A stretch of 64,000 nt of DNA from JAGWAJ01 sp026707615 (lineage in GTDB: Bacteria; Acidobacteriota; Vicinamibacteria; Vicinamibacterales; UBA8438), in contig CBDBMW010000012.1 of the NCBI GenBank assembly GCA_965207595.1, forward strand, positions 62,001-126,000, read 5' to 3'. The position numbers and the translations under genes are program-made. Position 1 is the stretch's first letter; each line of letters starts with the position of its first letter. Below, one piece after another: positions 24,374-31,975 of this stretch. The notes beneath the pieces were generated by a model that saw nothing but the letters and a program-made list of their open reading frames with translations, was not told where the DNA came from and did not search any database.

Positions 24374-24709
24374 TCACGCGGCGTGGGGATAGCTCGGGTG
24401 CGCCCGGTCCGTCGTGATCTGCGTATCGCGGTTGTCGGCCAGCAACAACGGGTTGGCGGTCGGGAAGCACTCGCGCGGCAGGGTCTTCCATCGCCGGAAC
24501 TGCGCAGCCTCGAGGCGTCGCGTGTCTTCCCGGACGAGCCGGCGCACGTAGGTCTCCTCCGCGGCTTGCGACCGGCGCGGTCCCCGCTGCATCCGGGCAA
24601 CGGCGGCGTCGACCTGGGCCACCGTGGCATCGCGCCCAAGGCTCTGCCGCGCCGCCGCTCGCAACCGCCGCTCGAGCTCGCCCTCGGCAAGGAGCACTCT
24701 GCTGTGCAT
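24374..24709 (-). CDS. Hypothetical helical protein, 111 aa
   Basis: ATG 24709. A soluble, Arg-rich, helical product (ELERRLRAAARQSLGR, then VDAAVARMQRG, then TYVRRLVREDTRRLEAAQFR) with no membrane segment and no recognised motif. The ribosome site is weak (GGGGCGCACC). It could be real because the frame shows the third-position GC bias of its neighbours, but no family is recognised. Confidence 0.4.
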   Translation of the reverse strand: MHSRVLLAEGELERRLRAAARQSLGRDATVAQVDAAVARMQRGPRRSQAAEETYVRRLVREDTRRLEAAQFRRWKTLPRECFPTANPLLLADNRDTQITTDRAHPSYPHAA

Positions 24710-24779
24710 GGTGCGCCCCGATCCTATCAGCCTGCCCCGCCCTCCCCCGGCTGGCGGCGTAGTAGGCCTGCCCGGACGC

Positions 24780-24785
24780 TATAGT
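24780..24785 (+). promoter_or_regulatory. -10 element of the beta-barrel gene
   Basis: TATAGT preceded by CGC, 18 nt before the GTG at 24804, with GAGG in between as ribosome site; a conventional short leader, unlike many genes of this window. Confidence 0.4.
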
Positions 24786-24803
24786 GGTTGGTGAGGCGAC
24801 GAC

Positions 24804-25589
24804 GTGAGCGAACAGGAGCGGACCGATCGGTGGCGGCGGCGCATGCGGCAGGCTCTGTTGCCGGCGGTAGCGGCGGTGGCGCTGGTGGCGCTGGCCGCGG
24901 GACCCGCGGCGGCGCAACACGAGGTTCCGGACCGCGGCGGGCGCGTCTACGGCCTGGTCGGAGGCGCGTTCGGCGACGGCACGTTCGTGGCCACCGGGGC
25001 CGGCGCGGGCCTGCGGCTGACGCGGCACGTCGGTCTGGACCTGGAGTTGACGCACCTCACGAGCGGCGCCGGTGCGGGGGGCGGCGGGCCCTGGTTCGAC
25101 GGCGTGTCCGTGTTCAGCTCCGCCACGTCCCTGGCCGGCGCCGACCCCGAGGACTATCCCCTCGGAGTCGTGGGCGACGACCTGTATCACTCCATCTCGT
25201 TCGAGGACCAGGGCCGCGACGTGACGACGTTCCTGACCAAGCTCACCGTCGAGTTCCCGATCGCGGACGGCCTCCTGTTTCCCTACATCACCGGCGGAGG
25301 CGGCATCGGGCGCGTGACGGAACGCCACAGCGTCTTCGTCGACCCGATCCCGTGGATTCCCTGGGACGACGACCCGGCCGGCGGTCACGAGATCGGCTTC
25401 GACGGCATCTCCTGGGGTCCAACCGCATACTCCGAGCTGGGGCTGGCCCTCGTGCTCGGCGGCGGGGTCGATGTGCGGGTGTGGCGGGGCTTCGGCGTCG
25501 GGGTCGACATCCGCTGGCTGCGGGTCCTCCGCAGCTACCACGCCTTCGACACGGCCCAGGCGGCGGCCCGGGCCAGCTACCGGTTCTGA
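24804..25589 (+). CDS. Outer-membrane beta-barrel protein
   Basis: 261 aa, GTG start. Signal peptide (LLPAVAAVALVALAAGPAAAQ), then alternating amphipathic strands (GRVYGLVGGAFGDGTFV, LRLTRHVGLDLELTHL, VDVRVWRGFGVGVDIRWLRV), ending in ASYRF, a typical barrel C-terminus recognised by the Bam machinery. Eight strands or so; resembles the OmpA/OmpX-like barrel superfamily, without a peptidoglycan-binding domain. Specific role unknown. Confidence 0.75.
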   Translation: MSEQERTDRWRRRMRQALLPAVAAVALVALAAGPAAAQHEVPDRGGRVYGLVGGAFGDGTFVATGAGAGLRLTRHVGLDLELTHLTSGAGAGGGGPWFDGVSVFSSATSLAGADPEDYPLGVVGDDLYHSISFEDQGRDVTTFLTKLTVEFPIADGLLFPYITGGGGIGRVTERHSVFVDPIPWIPWDDDPAGGHEIGFDGISWGPTAYSELGLALVLGGGVDVRVWRGFGVGVDIRWLRVLRSYHAFDTAQAAARASYRF

Positions 25590-25660
25590 ACGCGATCGAG
25601 GGGGAACCGCTCCGGCCCTGCCGGCGCGAGTTCGTCGGCGACGGCCGACGACATGCGCCC

Positions 25661-25867
25661 CCCGCCTTGCGGCGGGCCCTCGCGGCGCGCGACGGCCAGT
25701 GCCGGTTCCCCGGCTGCGAGGCCCGGCGCTGCGACGCCCACCACATACGCCACTGGGCTGACGGCGGGGAGACGGCGCTCGCCAACCTCGTCCTGCTGTG
25801 CCGGCGGCACCATCGGGCCGTGCACGAAGAGGGCTTCCGCGTCCAGGTGGATGGCCGCGGCGCGTGA
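25661..25867 (+). pseudogene. Isolated HNH-domain fragment
   Basis: 68 codons without a start: ALRRALAARDGQCRFPGC, CDAHHIRHW, LVLLCRRHH, then a stop after a few residues. It covers exactly the zinc/HNH part of the DUF222-HNH proteins (15955, 19459) and lacks everything else. It lies directly behind the barrel gene. Possibly left by recombination with the array 4 kb away. Confidence 0.7.
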
Positions 25868-26321
25868 CCGGCGGCGGAAGCCGTAGGACCTCGCGGCCCG
25901 CGTTCCCGCGGAAGCGCGGACCGTGACCGGCGGCGGAAGCCGTAGGACCCTGCGCCGCGGACGTACGGTTGCGCAGCTACCGCCCTCGGCACGCCCCCGG
26001 TGGCGGCAGCTACCGGTTCTGCACTGGGCGTGCTGCGGGCTCAACCCGTCCGCCCTCCCCACGGCCGGCGGCGGTCGACCCTGGAGTGCCATTTCTCGCG
26101 CGGGTCGTGATACGCTGAGCACGTACCCGTTGGCTCGGTCGAGGGCTCCTCGTCGCCCTGGTGCGGGGAGCGGTTGGACCTCGGCGGAGGTAGTTCCGGG
26201 GCGCAGTTCTGCGGCAGCCTCGTGAACGCACCGTTCGTTCGCAGGCGATCCTCCACGCTGCACGCGAGGGCGGCTCGTCGCCGCGAACTCTTGGATCTCC
26301 GGGGGAAGGCGAATCCACTCG
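25868..26321. other. Patchwork of repeats and relics
   Basis: No gene. GACCGTGACCGGCGGCGGAA with its flank occurs around 25919, and a partial copy at 25864. GCAGCTACCGGTTCTG near 26006 copies the end of the barrel gene. GTGATACGCTGAGCACGT (26107-26124) is a coiled-coil promoter block whose ATG is lost. 26170-26200 is a decayed copy of the start of the gene at 26322. Confidence 0.5.
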
Positions 26322-26627
26322 ATGGAGCCGGCGACGGCAGCGGCGGCGGGCGGTTGGACCTCGGCGGAGGTGGTTACGGGGCTGGTCGGCGTGATCACGC
26401 TCCTCGCGGTCATCGTCGGCGGCGTGCTGCAGTACCGCGCGAACCGAGATGCGCACGCGCAGATCGGCGAGACCATCAAGGCGGTCGACGCGCGCGCCGA
26501 AGAGCGCGACCGCGGGCTGGTGGTAGCGGTCGGTAACCTGGAAGAGCGGACGCGCCGGACGGCCGAAGACGTGGCGTACATGCGCGGCCGGTTCGACGGT
26601 GGGGTCGACCGCGCCCGCGACTCCTAG
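26322..26627 (+). CDS. Membrane-anchored coiled-coil protein, tandem copy A (101 aa)
   Basis: N-terminus SAEVVTGLVGVITLLAVIVG is a membrane helix, followed by GGVLQYRANRDAHAQIGETI, then a coiled coil (KAVDARAEERDRGLVVAVGNLEE) and a conserved end (DVAYMRGRFDGG, DRARDS). Tandem sister at 26679. A decayed third copy lies just upstream (about 26170). Overall plan (one helix, then coil) as in the other small proteins of this window, but different sequence. Function unknown. Confidence 0.65.
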   Translation: MEPATAAAAGGWTSAEVVTGLVGVITLLAVIVGGVLQYRANRDAHAQIGETIKAVDARAEERDRGLVVAVGNLEERTRRTAEDVAYMRGRFDGGVDRARDS

Positions 26628-26678
26628 CGAGCGGCGGCTCATGGGGACCACGCGCGGCTCAGTTCTGCGAATCACCCG

Positions 26679-27011
26679 ATGGAACCGGCAGCGGCGGCGG
26701 GCGGTTGGACCTCGGCGGAGGTGGTTACGGGGCTGGTCGGCGTGATCACGCTCCTCGCGGTACTCGTCGGCGGCGTACTGCAGTACCGCGCGAACCGAGA
26801 TGCGCACGCGCAGATCGGCGAGAACGTCAAGGCGGAGGCGGCCGGGCTGCGCGTCGAGATCAAGGCGGTCGACGCGCGCGCCGAAGAGCGCGACCGCGGG
26901 CTGGCGGTGGCGGTCGGTAACCTGGAAGAGCGGACGCGCCGGACGGCCGAAGACGTGGCGTACATGCGCGGCCGGTTCGACGGTGGGGCCGACCGCGCCC
27001 GCGACTCCTAG
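26679..27011 (+). CDS. Membrane-anchored coiled-coil protein, tandem copy B (110 aa)
   Basis: About 90% identical to copy A at 26322-26627. It differs by an inserted 12-residue segment within the coil (NVKAEAAGLRVEIKAVDA against TIKAVDA), again a change in coil length with both ends conserved. 51 bp separate the two genes. Confidence 0.65.
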   Translation: MEPAAAAGGWTSAEVVTGLVGVITLLAVLVGGVLQYRANRDAHAQIGENVKAEAAGLRVEIKAVDARAEERDRGLAVAVGNLEERTRRTAEDVAYMRGRFDGGADRARDS

Positions 27012-27138
27012 GAGCTTGCGCCGCAGAACGCCAACGAAGTGCGTGCCGCGGCGCGAGGTCCTGGGCCGGTGGGGCTGGGGCCGACCCGGAGCCTGCGACG
27101 GGTTGGCGGCGCTAGCGAGCCTCGCGGCGCATCGGGAA

Positions 27139-27603
27139 TCAGGCGGCGGACGGGGCCTGCGGGAGGATGGCGCGCTCCACGGTCTCGAGGCGCTGGTCGA
27201 CCTTCGCGAATCCGATCTCCACGCCTCGCAGGCGAGCGTCGAGCGCAGCGTGGTCTTCGCGCAACTCGCCGCGGAGCTTCTCGAGGTCCTCGCGCAACTC
27301 GCCGCGGAGCGAGTCGATGCGGCCGTTCGTCGTGTCGATGCGGCCGTTCGTCGTGTCGATGCGGTCGTTCGTCCTCTCAATGCGGTCGTTCGTCTCGGCG
27401 ATGCGGTCGTTCGTCCTCTCGATGCGGTCGTTCGTCTCGGCGATGCGGTCGTTCGTCTCGGCGATGCGGGCGCTCAAGTCGCCGCCCAGGGCACTCAGGC
27501 GGCTGTTGATGCCGTTCGCCACGAGGGCGACGACGCTCACGACGACGGCCGTCACCGCGATTCCGGTCCCGACGACGGACAGCAGCAGGGTGGCCTCGCC
27601 CAT
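27139..27603 (-). CDS. Membrane-anchored coiled-coil protein (154 aa), heptad-rich
   Basis: N-terminal helix LLLSVVGTGIAVTAVVVSVV, then LVANGINSRLSALGGDLSAR and eight or more 7-residue units (ETNDRIA, ERTNDRI, DTTNGRI), then ELREDHAALDARLRGVEIGF, KVDQRLETVERAILP and a short Ala-rich end. Same family as 29814, 38568 and 38986; these share both ends and differ in the heptad section. ATG at 27603 has a GGAAGGA ribosome site and the TGCTATGCT element 9 nt further up. Divergent from the 366-aa gene at 27695. Confidence 0.75.
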   Translation of the reverse strand: MGEATLLLSVVGTGIAVTAVVVSVVALVANGINSRLSALGGDLSARIAETNDRIAETNDRIERTNDRIAETNDRIERTNDRIDTTNGRIDTTNGRIDSLRGELREDLEKLRGELREDHAALDARLRGVEIGFAKVDQRLETVERAILPQAPSAA

Positions 27604-27612
27604 TCCTTCCGC

Positions 27613-27659
27613 AGCATAGCATGAAACGTGCTATCGTTCGCGCAGGTCCGTGCTATGCT
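27613..27659. promoter_or_regulatory. Back-to-back divergent promoters
   Basis: Two copies of TGCTATGCT in opposite orientation: minus strand at 27621-27613 (serving 27603) and plus strand at 27651-27659 (serving 27695). They form a 9-bp inverted repeat about 30 bp apart, so one factor could bind both, or they are simply two extended -10 boxes. Confidence 0.6.
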
Positions 27660-27694
27660 GGCCACGCGGGTCGCACCCGGAATCCCAGGAGCAC

Positions 27695-28795
27695 ATGAGC
27701 AGGAGCCGACCGGCGGAACGGCGGAGCGCGCGGCGGGCGCGCGCGGCGGGCGGGTCGCAGGAGGCGGTGACGCTGTTCAGCGTGAACGGCGAGCTGCGCG
27801 ACATGTACGAGGAGGCGGCCGAGGGCGAGCGGCGGGCGCACGGCTACGCGCCGGTGGCCATCGGCCAGCCGCTGCTGGTCCGCTACCTCCACTTCCACCT
27901 GCGGCACCCGGGCGGCGAGGGCCGCCACGAGCTCCTCATCTCGACCTTCCTCAAGGCCGACGAGAACAAGAGCGCCGCCGCGGAGGCGATCAACTTCTTC
28001 GACGACGACGCCCGCTTCGAGGGCGGCGCGCTGACCATCCGCGACTTCGGCGGCGAGCGCTACGGCCACCCCCTCATCTATTACTCGAAGTCGTACCGCG
28101 GCGAGTCGCTCTACCTCACCACGCGGATCATGGAGCTCGACGGGGTGGACGGCGCCACCCGGAAGGCGCTCCGCGGGAGCCTGACGACGCTGGGGGGCCT
28201 GCCGATGTTCGCGCAGTACCTGCCGCTGCTGGCCGCGGGGGCGGCGGCGGGCGGGTTGTTCGCGCGGCTCGTCCACCTCTTCAACCGCGACGACGCCATC
28301 ATCGACGGCCACGACGTGGACGTGCACTTCGGCCGCATGCACGCGCGGCGCCTCCGCAGCGGGCGCATCCTCTGCCTGCCGCGGAGCCCGGCCCCGAAGG
28401 CGGAGATCCTCGCCGGCTACCGGCTGCGGCCCGACAACGTCCTGGTGGCCAGGGGCGACGAGACGGCGGCCTTCGACGCGGCGAGCTACTTCGTCCTGCA
28501 GGTCGACGCGCGGCGCAACCGGGCGCTGGAGGACTTCGACCACTTCGTGGGCGCGGCGGACCTGCTGGCGAAGACGAACCGGGGTGGCGCGGCGGCCGAC
28601 ATCCTGAACGAGGTTCTCGACGTCGCCCGCAAGGCGGCGGACGTCGACGGGCTGCTCGACATGGAGAAGCTGGCCCTCGACGCCGGCGACGCCCGCGTGC
28701 AGCAGGAGATCCGCGCCATCTACAAGTCGCTCAGCCCGGAGATCCAGGCCCTCTACGGGCGCCGCGCGCGGGAGATCCTGGCCGCCGGCGGCTGA
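27695..28795 (+). CDS. Unknown protein, 366 aa
   Basis: ATG 27695 behind AGGAG. A basic N-terminus precedes a beta-rich first half (AVTLFSVNGELRDMYEEA, HELLISTFLKADENK, YLTTRIMELDGVDG) that could be a C2-like sandwich. A Gly/Ala-rich segment (LPLLAAGAAAGGLFARLVHL) may be a membrane-associated helix. A second beta-rich region follows (DVDVHFGRMHARRLRSGRIL, DNVLVARGDETAAFDAASYF, VLQVDARRN), then a helical C-terminus. I do not recognise a family and see no catalytic signature. Shares a divergent promoter region with the coiled-coil gene at 27139. Confidence 0.7.
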   Translation: MSRSRPAERRSARRARAAGGSQEAVTLFSVNGELRDMYEEAAEGERRAHGYAPVAIGQPLLVRYLHFHLRHPGGEGRHELLISTFLKADENKSAAAEAINFFDDDARFEGGALTIRDFGGERYGHPLIYYSKSYRGESLYLTTRIMELDGVDGATRKALRGSLTTLGGLPMFAQYLPLLAAGAAAGGLFARLVHLFNRDDAIIDGHDVDVHFGRMHARRLRSGRILCLPRSPAPKAEILAGYRLRPDNVLVARGDETAAFDAASYFVLQVDARRNRALEDFDHFVGAADLLAKTNRGGAAADILNEVLDVARKAADVDGLLDMEKLALDAGDARVQQEIRAIYKSLSPEIQALYGRRAREILAAGG

Positions 28796-28836
28796 CGGGA
28801 GAACCGTCCCGAGGCGGCTGGGCCGCAGGTCCAGGG

Positions 28837-29793
28837 TCAGCGGCGGAGGCGCGCCCGGAGGTCCGCGGCGTCGCGGCACTGCTGCACCGCGGCGAGCAGC
28901 GTGTCGAGGGGCAGCTCGGCCGCGGCGGCTTCCGCCAGCACGGGCTCGAGATCCGGCATCCCGCGCCCGGCCAGGATGGCCCGCAGCACCTCGCGACGGC
29001 CGGCTTCGTGCGCGGCCTCGCGCGCCCGGCGGAGCCAGCGCGTGTCGTCCGGCCCCGTGCCGTCGCGCGCCCCCAGCGTGCGGGCCACGCGCTCCAGCGC
29101 CCGATCGGTCGCGGGCGAGCGGACCGGCTCGTTGAACGCCCGGTGGATCTCGGCGGCCGCCCAGCCGGGGAACGCGACGCTGGCGCGGGCGGCCCGGTAG
29201 CGCCCCGGGCCCGCGAGACGGTGGATGGTCAGCCCGGCCTGCCGCCCCGCCGCGCGCGACGGCGACCGGACGTCGGGCACCTCCACCCACACTTCGGGGA
29301 AGCCCCACGCGGCGTAGAGGTCGAGCTTGCCGCGCCGGACGTCGGTCGTGTGGTCGACCTCCAGCACGACGTCCGGGCGGTCGTGCTCGCCGAGCCGCAG
29401 CCCCCCGTCCGGGATGCGCGACCGGCCCGGGTAGATCCAGACCACCTCGTCCGCCTGCAGGATACGCCGCCGCGTCCGCTCGCCGGCGTTCCAGACGAGG
29501 TCGAGGGAGCCGCGGCACGCGATGGCGCCGCCCCGCAGGCTGGCGACGACCTCGCACAGCGCGGCCAGGCTGCGGCTGGGCCGTTCGTGGGCGCCGCTGG
29601 TCTCCGCCACCACCGCCCAGGCCGTCTCGGTGGCCGCGTCCCAGTACTCGATGCGGCCGTCGTAGGCCTCGTAGGCGTCGCGCGTCAGGCGGAACGATCG
29701 GCAGCCGGGGAACGCGGGCGAGTGCGGCGCCTCGGCCGGCCCCTGCTCTTCGGCGGCCGGCGGCGGCGGCGAAAGGTCGGTCGTGCGAGCCAT
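28837..29793 (-). CDS. Uma2-family (DUF820) nuclease-like protein
   Basis: 318 aa. Central PD-(D/E)xK-type core as in Uma2 proteins: RPDVVLEVDHTTD with the acidic pair, the Lys in RRGKLDLYAAWG, and FPEVWVEVPDVR. These were named from cyanobacterial expansions, where they are often mobile; biochemical roles are mostly unproven. The C-terminal 100 residues are helical (RWLRRAREAAHEAGRREVLR, AILAGRGM), resembling the tails of transposase-associated nucleases. ATG 29793 has a weak ribosome site. Confidence 0.75.
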   Translation of the reverse strand: MARTTDLSPPPPAAEEQGPAEAPHSPAFPGCRSFRLTRDAYEAYDGRIEYWDAATETAWAVVAETSGAHERPSRSLAALCEVVASLRGGAIACRGSLDLVWNAGERTRRRILQADEVVWIYPGRSRIPDGGLRLGEHDRPDVVLEVDHTTDVRRGKLDLYAAWGFPEVWVEVPDVRSPSRAAGRQAGLTIHRLAGPGRYRAARASVAFPGWAAAEIHRAFNEPVRSPATDRALERVARTLGARDGTGPDDTRWLRRAREAAHEAGRREVLRAILAGRGMPDLEPVLAEAAAAELPLDTLLAAVQQCRDAADLRARLRR

Positions 29794-29813
29794 GGCCTGC
29801 GTGCGGGCCGGGG

Positions 29814-30272
29814 TCAGGTGGCGGGCGGGGCCGGCGGGAGGACGACGCGCTCGACGGTCTCCAGCCGTTGATCCACCTTGGCGAGCTCGACCTGGACGCC
29901 GCGGACGCGCGCGTCGAGCGCGGCGTGGTCCTCGCGGACCTCGCCGCGGAACGCCGCCAGCTCCTCCCGCATCTCGCTGCGGAAGGCGTCGAACTCCCCC
30001 CGCATCTCGCTGCGGAAGGCGTCGAACTCCCCCCGCATCTCGCTGCGGAAGGCGTCGAACTCCCCCCGCATCTTGCCGCGGAAGGCATCGAACTCGCCGC
30101 GGAGAGCGTCGATGCGATCGTTCGTCTTGTCGATTCGGCCGCCCAGGTCACTGCCCAGGGCGCTGAGGCGGCTGTTCAGTCCGTTGGCCACGACGGCGAG
30201 GACGCTCACCACGACGGCGGTCGCTCCGACGCCGGTCCCGACGACGGTTACGAGCAGCGTGTTCTCGCCCAC
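29814..30272 (-). CDS. Membrane-anchored coiled-coil protein (152 aa)
   Basis: GTG start 30272, aligned with the ATG of its relatives at 38906 and 39279 (GENTLLVTVVGTGVGATAVV and on). One membrane helix, then VANGLNSRLSALGSDLGGRI, then 11-residue units of the type GEFDAFRSEMR (four to five, near-identical 33-bp DNA repeats at about 29955-30095), then REDHAALDARVRGVQVELAK, VDQRLETVERVVLPP. Relatives have heptads in this place instead, so two kinds of coil period are exchanged between the same ends. Confidence 0.75.
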   Translation of the reverse strand: MGENTLLVTVVGTGVGATAVVVSVLAVVANGLNSRLSALGSDLGGRIDKTNDRIDALRGEFDAFRGKMRGEFDAFRSEMRGEFDAFRSEMRGEFDAFRSEMREELAAFRGEVREDHAALDARVRGVQVELAKVDQRLETVERVVLPPAPPAT

Positions 30273-30279
30273 CGTTCGA

Positions 30280-30285
30280 AGCATA
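30280..30285 (-). promoter_or_regulatory. TGCTATGCT element of 30272
   Basis: Minus-strand TATGCT within TGCTATGCT, 7 nt before the GTG. Same spacing in the relatives at 38914 and 39287; predicts a leaderless transcript. Confidence 0.5.
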
Positions 30286-30380
30286 GCACGAGCGGCCGGC
30301 GTTCCGTGTCTCTTGCGACACGAGGCCCGGGGCACGGGCCGGTCGCCGCGCCCGCCGCGGCGAAAGGGTCAGCGCCGGTC

Positions 30381-31970
30381 TCAGAACCGCGGGCCGGGAT
30401 GGAACTCGTGGCACGTCCGGCAGCGGTCGAAGGACAGGTCCGGCGTGTGGCACGCGCGGCAGGTCTCGACGCCCGGCACGTTCTGGATCGGCGCGTTGTC
30501 CGGCTCGGCCGCGATCGGGCCGCCCCCGTCGACCCGATCGGCGATCGGGATGCGGGTGTGGCAGCCGAGGCAGTCGCGCAGCAGGACGTGCGGCCGATGG
30601 TCGAAGCGGGCCCGCCGCAGTATCGACTGCGTCCGCTGCACGCGGCGGATGGTGGCGCGCTCGACCGTGTGGCACTGCAGGCACGGTTCGGCGACGCGCG
30701 CGGCGAACGCGTCCACGGCGCCGATCTGGTCGGCGGTGAGGCGCGCATCGGGCTCGCCGAGCCGGAAGGGCTCCGGGTCGTACGCCGCGGACGCCGCGCC
30801 CATCCGCTGCCCGAGCGCCTCCATCATCCGGTCGAAGGTCGCCACCGTGCCCTGAATCCCGTCGTCGTCGCGTCCGCGCAGCTCGTCGGTCCAGCTCTGC
30901 AGCGTGCCCAGCGCCTCGTCGTACAGCCGCCGGCGATCCGCCGGCCCGACGTCCGCCGAGGCCGTGAGCAGATCGGCGAGCCCGGCCGACGGGTACACGG
31001 CGCGCCGCAGGCGTCGCAGGTTGTGGAGGATCCACGGGTCGGCGTGCTCGACGCCGAGCTTGACGACCCGGCCGTCGTCCACCTCGAACCGCGCGGGGCT
31101 CGTGCGAAGAGCCCACCGGTCGCCGGGGCCGAGCCGCGCGCGCACCGCCTCGACCGTCTCGACCCCGAGCCGCAGCGCGACGCCGCCGCGCACGTCGCGG
31201 AGGATCGGCACGCGGCGCGGCTGCACCGGCAGCTCCGGCGACTCGTCGTCGCCGGTCAGGTGACACCCGCCGCACGCGGCGTCGAACGCCGGCGGCCGGA
31301 ACCCGCGGCCGTCCGCCCCGGGCGCGTGGCACGCGAGGCAGGCGTCCCGCGTGCCGGCGAGGCCGCGCTCGTCGAGCACGAAGCGGACGTGCCGCGCGTG
31401 AGTGAAGGCGAGGCCGGCGTCGTCGGGAGCGGCCCGGGCCGCGAACTCGAACTCGGGGTGCCGGTCGAAGCCGCTCTCGAGATGGCAGCTCTCGCACTGC
31501 CGGTCGGCGGCAGTCGCCCGGAGGTCCGTGCGCCGCCCCTGGTGCTCCACGTGGCACGCGGCGCACCCCACCTCCCGCTCGTGGTCGATGGTGCCCGCCC
31601 GGTCGCCGGACCCGTAGGCGTAGTGGGCCTCGAAGGCGAACCGGCCCGGGGTGTCGCCGACCTGCCCGTGGCAGGCGACGCACTTCTCGGTGCTCACCGT
31701 CTCGCTGGTGTCGTGGCAGGCGGCGCAGGTCTCCTCGAGCCCCGCGTGGACCGACGACAGACGGCCCGTTTCCCACAGCTCGCCCGTTCCGGACCCGACC
31801 TCCACCAGCAGGCCCAGCCCCGCCATGACCACCATCCCCAGGGCGGTCCAGCCGGCGGGCCTCCACCCCGAGAGCGGTTCGGAGCCCTCGCAGAGCACCC
31901 CGACCGTCACCGCGACGACGGCGAGGATGACGACGGCGACGACGGCGACGACGGCGACAACCAGGAGCAT
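30381..31970 (-). CDS. Membrane-anchored decahaem c-type cytochrome
   Basis: 529 aa. Two N-terminal membrane helices (VVAVVAVVILAVVAVTVGVL and ALGMVVMAGLGLLVEVG), then ten CXXCH haem sites (CAACH, CVACH, CAACH, CESCH, CLACH, CGGCH, CLQCH, CLGCH, CRACH, CRTCH) in the periplasm. The first six lie close together, then about 190 residues without haem, then four more, suggesting two haem modules. Third gene of the operon, 5 nt after the stop of the octahaem gene. Likely passes electrons between the membrane and the upstream cytochromes; partners and direction unknown. Confidence 0.85.
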   Translation of the reverse strand: MLLVVAVVAVVAVVILAVVAVTVGVLCEGSEPLSGWRPAGWTALGMVVMAGLGLLVEVGSGTGELWETGRLSSVHAGLEETCAACHDTSETVSTEKCVACHGQVGDTPGRFAFEAHYAYGSGDRAGTIDHEREVGCAACHVEHQGRRTDLRATAADRQCESCHLESGFDRHPEFEFAARAAPDDAGLAFTHARHVRFVLDERGLAGTRDACLACHAPGADGRGFRPPAFDAACGGCHLTGDDESPELPVQPRRVPILRDVRGGVALRLGVETVEAVRARLGPGDRWALRTSPARFEVDDGRVVKLGVEHADPWILHNLRRLRRAVYPSAGLADLLTASADVGPADRRRLYDEALGTLQSWTDELRGRDDDGIQGTVATFDRMMEALGQRMGAASAAYDPEPFRLGEPDARLTADQIGAVDAFAARVAEPCLQCHTVERATIRRVQRTQSILRRARFDHRPHVLLRDCLGCHTRIPIADRVDGGGPIAAEPDNAPIQNVPGVETCRACHTPDLSFDRCRTCHEFHPGPRF

Positions 31971-31975
31971 GGGCG

